From Clostridiales bacterium (GTDB taxonomy: Bacteria; Bacillota; Clostridia; Oscillospirales; Oscillospiraceae), in contig SFHJ01000028.1 of the NCBI GenBank assembly GCA_004555655.1, forward strand, positions 1-21,149: a DNA stretch of 21,149 bases, read 5' to 3'. A program made the position numbers and the translations under genes. Positions within the stretch are counted from its first letter, which is position 1. Every line of letters starts with the position of its first letter. The notes below the pieces were generated by a model. The model made no database searches. It was not told the DNA's origin and worked only from the letters and a program-made list of their open reading frames with translations. Positions 21,111 to 21,149 of the stretch are shown in pieces.

Positions 21111-21149
21111 ATGCCGAAAGGAGTGCCAAACAAGAGGTATACTGGGGAA
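21111..21149 (+). CDS. IS3-family transposase OrfA, first 13 codons (cut by window end)
   Basis: The frame reads MPKGVPNKRYTGE and runs off the end. M-P-K-G-V-P-N-K-R-Y-T is, from memory, the start of the helix-turn-helix OrfA protein of IS3/IS150-type elements common in Oscillospiraceae. GTGTTGTTTT directly upstream gives no clear ribosome-binding site, as is usual for weakly translated transposases. Its intactness and the other end of the element lie outside the window. Confidence 0.6.
   Translation, partial: MPKGVPNKRYTGE

Overview
The window looks like chromosome of a GC-rich, low-GC-phylum relative: a gut-type Clostridia, most likely Oscillospiraceae/Ruminococcaceae. This is inferred from strong Shine-Dalgarno sites, TTGACA/TATAAT-type promoters, a remnant of an alpha/beta small acid-soluble spore protein, a CCA-encoding tRNA-Ser, a giant activase/dehydratase fusion protein typical of anaerobic Clostridia, and an intergenic repeat of a kind I recall from this group. 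No prophage, plasmid functions or CRISPR array are visible.

Left part (1-3136). The first 1.1 kb has no intact gene. It holds a truncated spore-protein gene (359-463), a truncated helix-turn-helix gene (548-631), and a compact control region with two 15-bp palindromes of the Fur/PerR type lying over back-to-back promoters (620-674). A strong promoter at 807-835 then leads, through a long leader rich in hairpins, into a three-gene operon: a small PspC-domain protein, an ABC ATPase and its ABC-2 permease.

Middle (3137-12118). A promoter overlapped by an inverted repeat drives a 1418-residue protein with two HgdC/BadF-type ATPase domains fused to a 2-hydroxyacyl-CoA dehydratase-like part. It converges on an HtrA/DegP-type membrane-anchored serine protease, and a 139-bp MITE-like inverted-repeat element lies between the two stop codons. 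Divergent from the protease, across a 537-bp non-coding spacer, is a 745-residue lipoprotein whose C-terminal half resembles extracellular solute-binding proteins.

Right part (12119-21149). An AI-2E-family membrane protein is followed by a cluster of repeats and terminators, a CPBP-family (CAAX-like) membrane protease on the minus strand, and tRNA-Ser(GGA) with its own promoter and terminator. A minus-strand cell-wall module follows: a second AI-2E-family protein, then an FHA-domain/FtsW-RodA fusion overlapping by 4 bp with a class B penicillin-binding protein. This pair should act as a glycosyltransferase/transpeptidase couple with a built-in phosphothreonine-binding module. Endonuclease IV (nfo, minus) and a WYL-domain regulator (plus) are divergently transcribed from promoters only 5 bp apart. 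The window ends in the first codons of an IS3-type transposase gene, preceded by a long imperfect palindrome.

Most of the window is ordinary housekeeping and envelope gene content. The items most worth a second look are the orphan double operator at 620-674, the structured leader before the PspC/ABC operon, the inverted repeat over the promoter of the giant activase gene, the FHA-SEDS fusion, and the WYL/nfo divergon. I did not find a clearly new multi-gene system.
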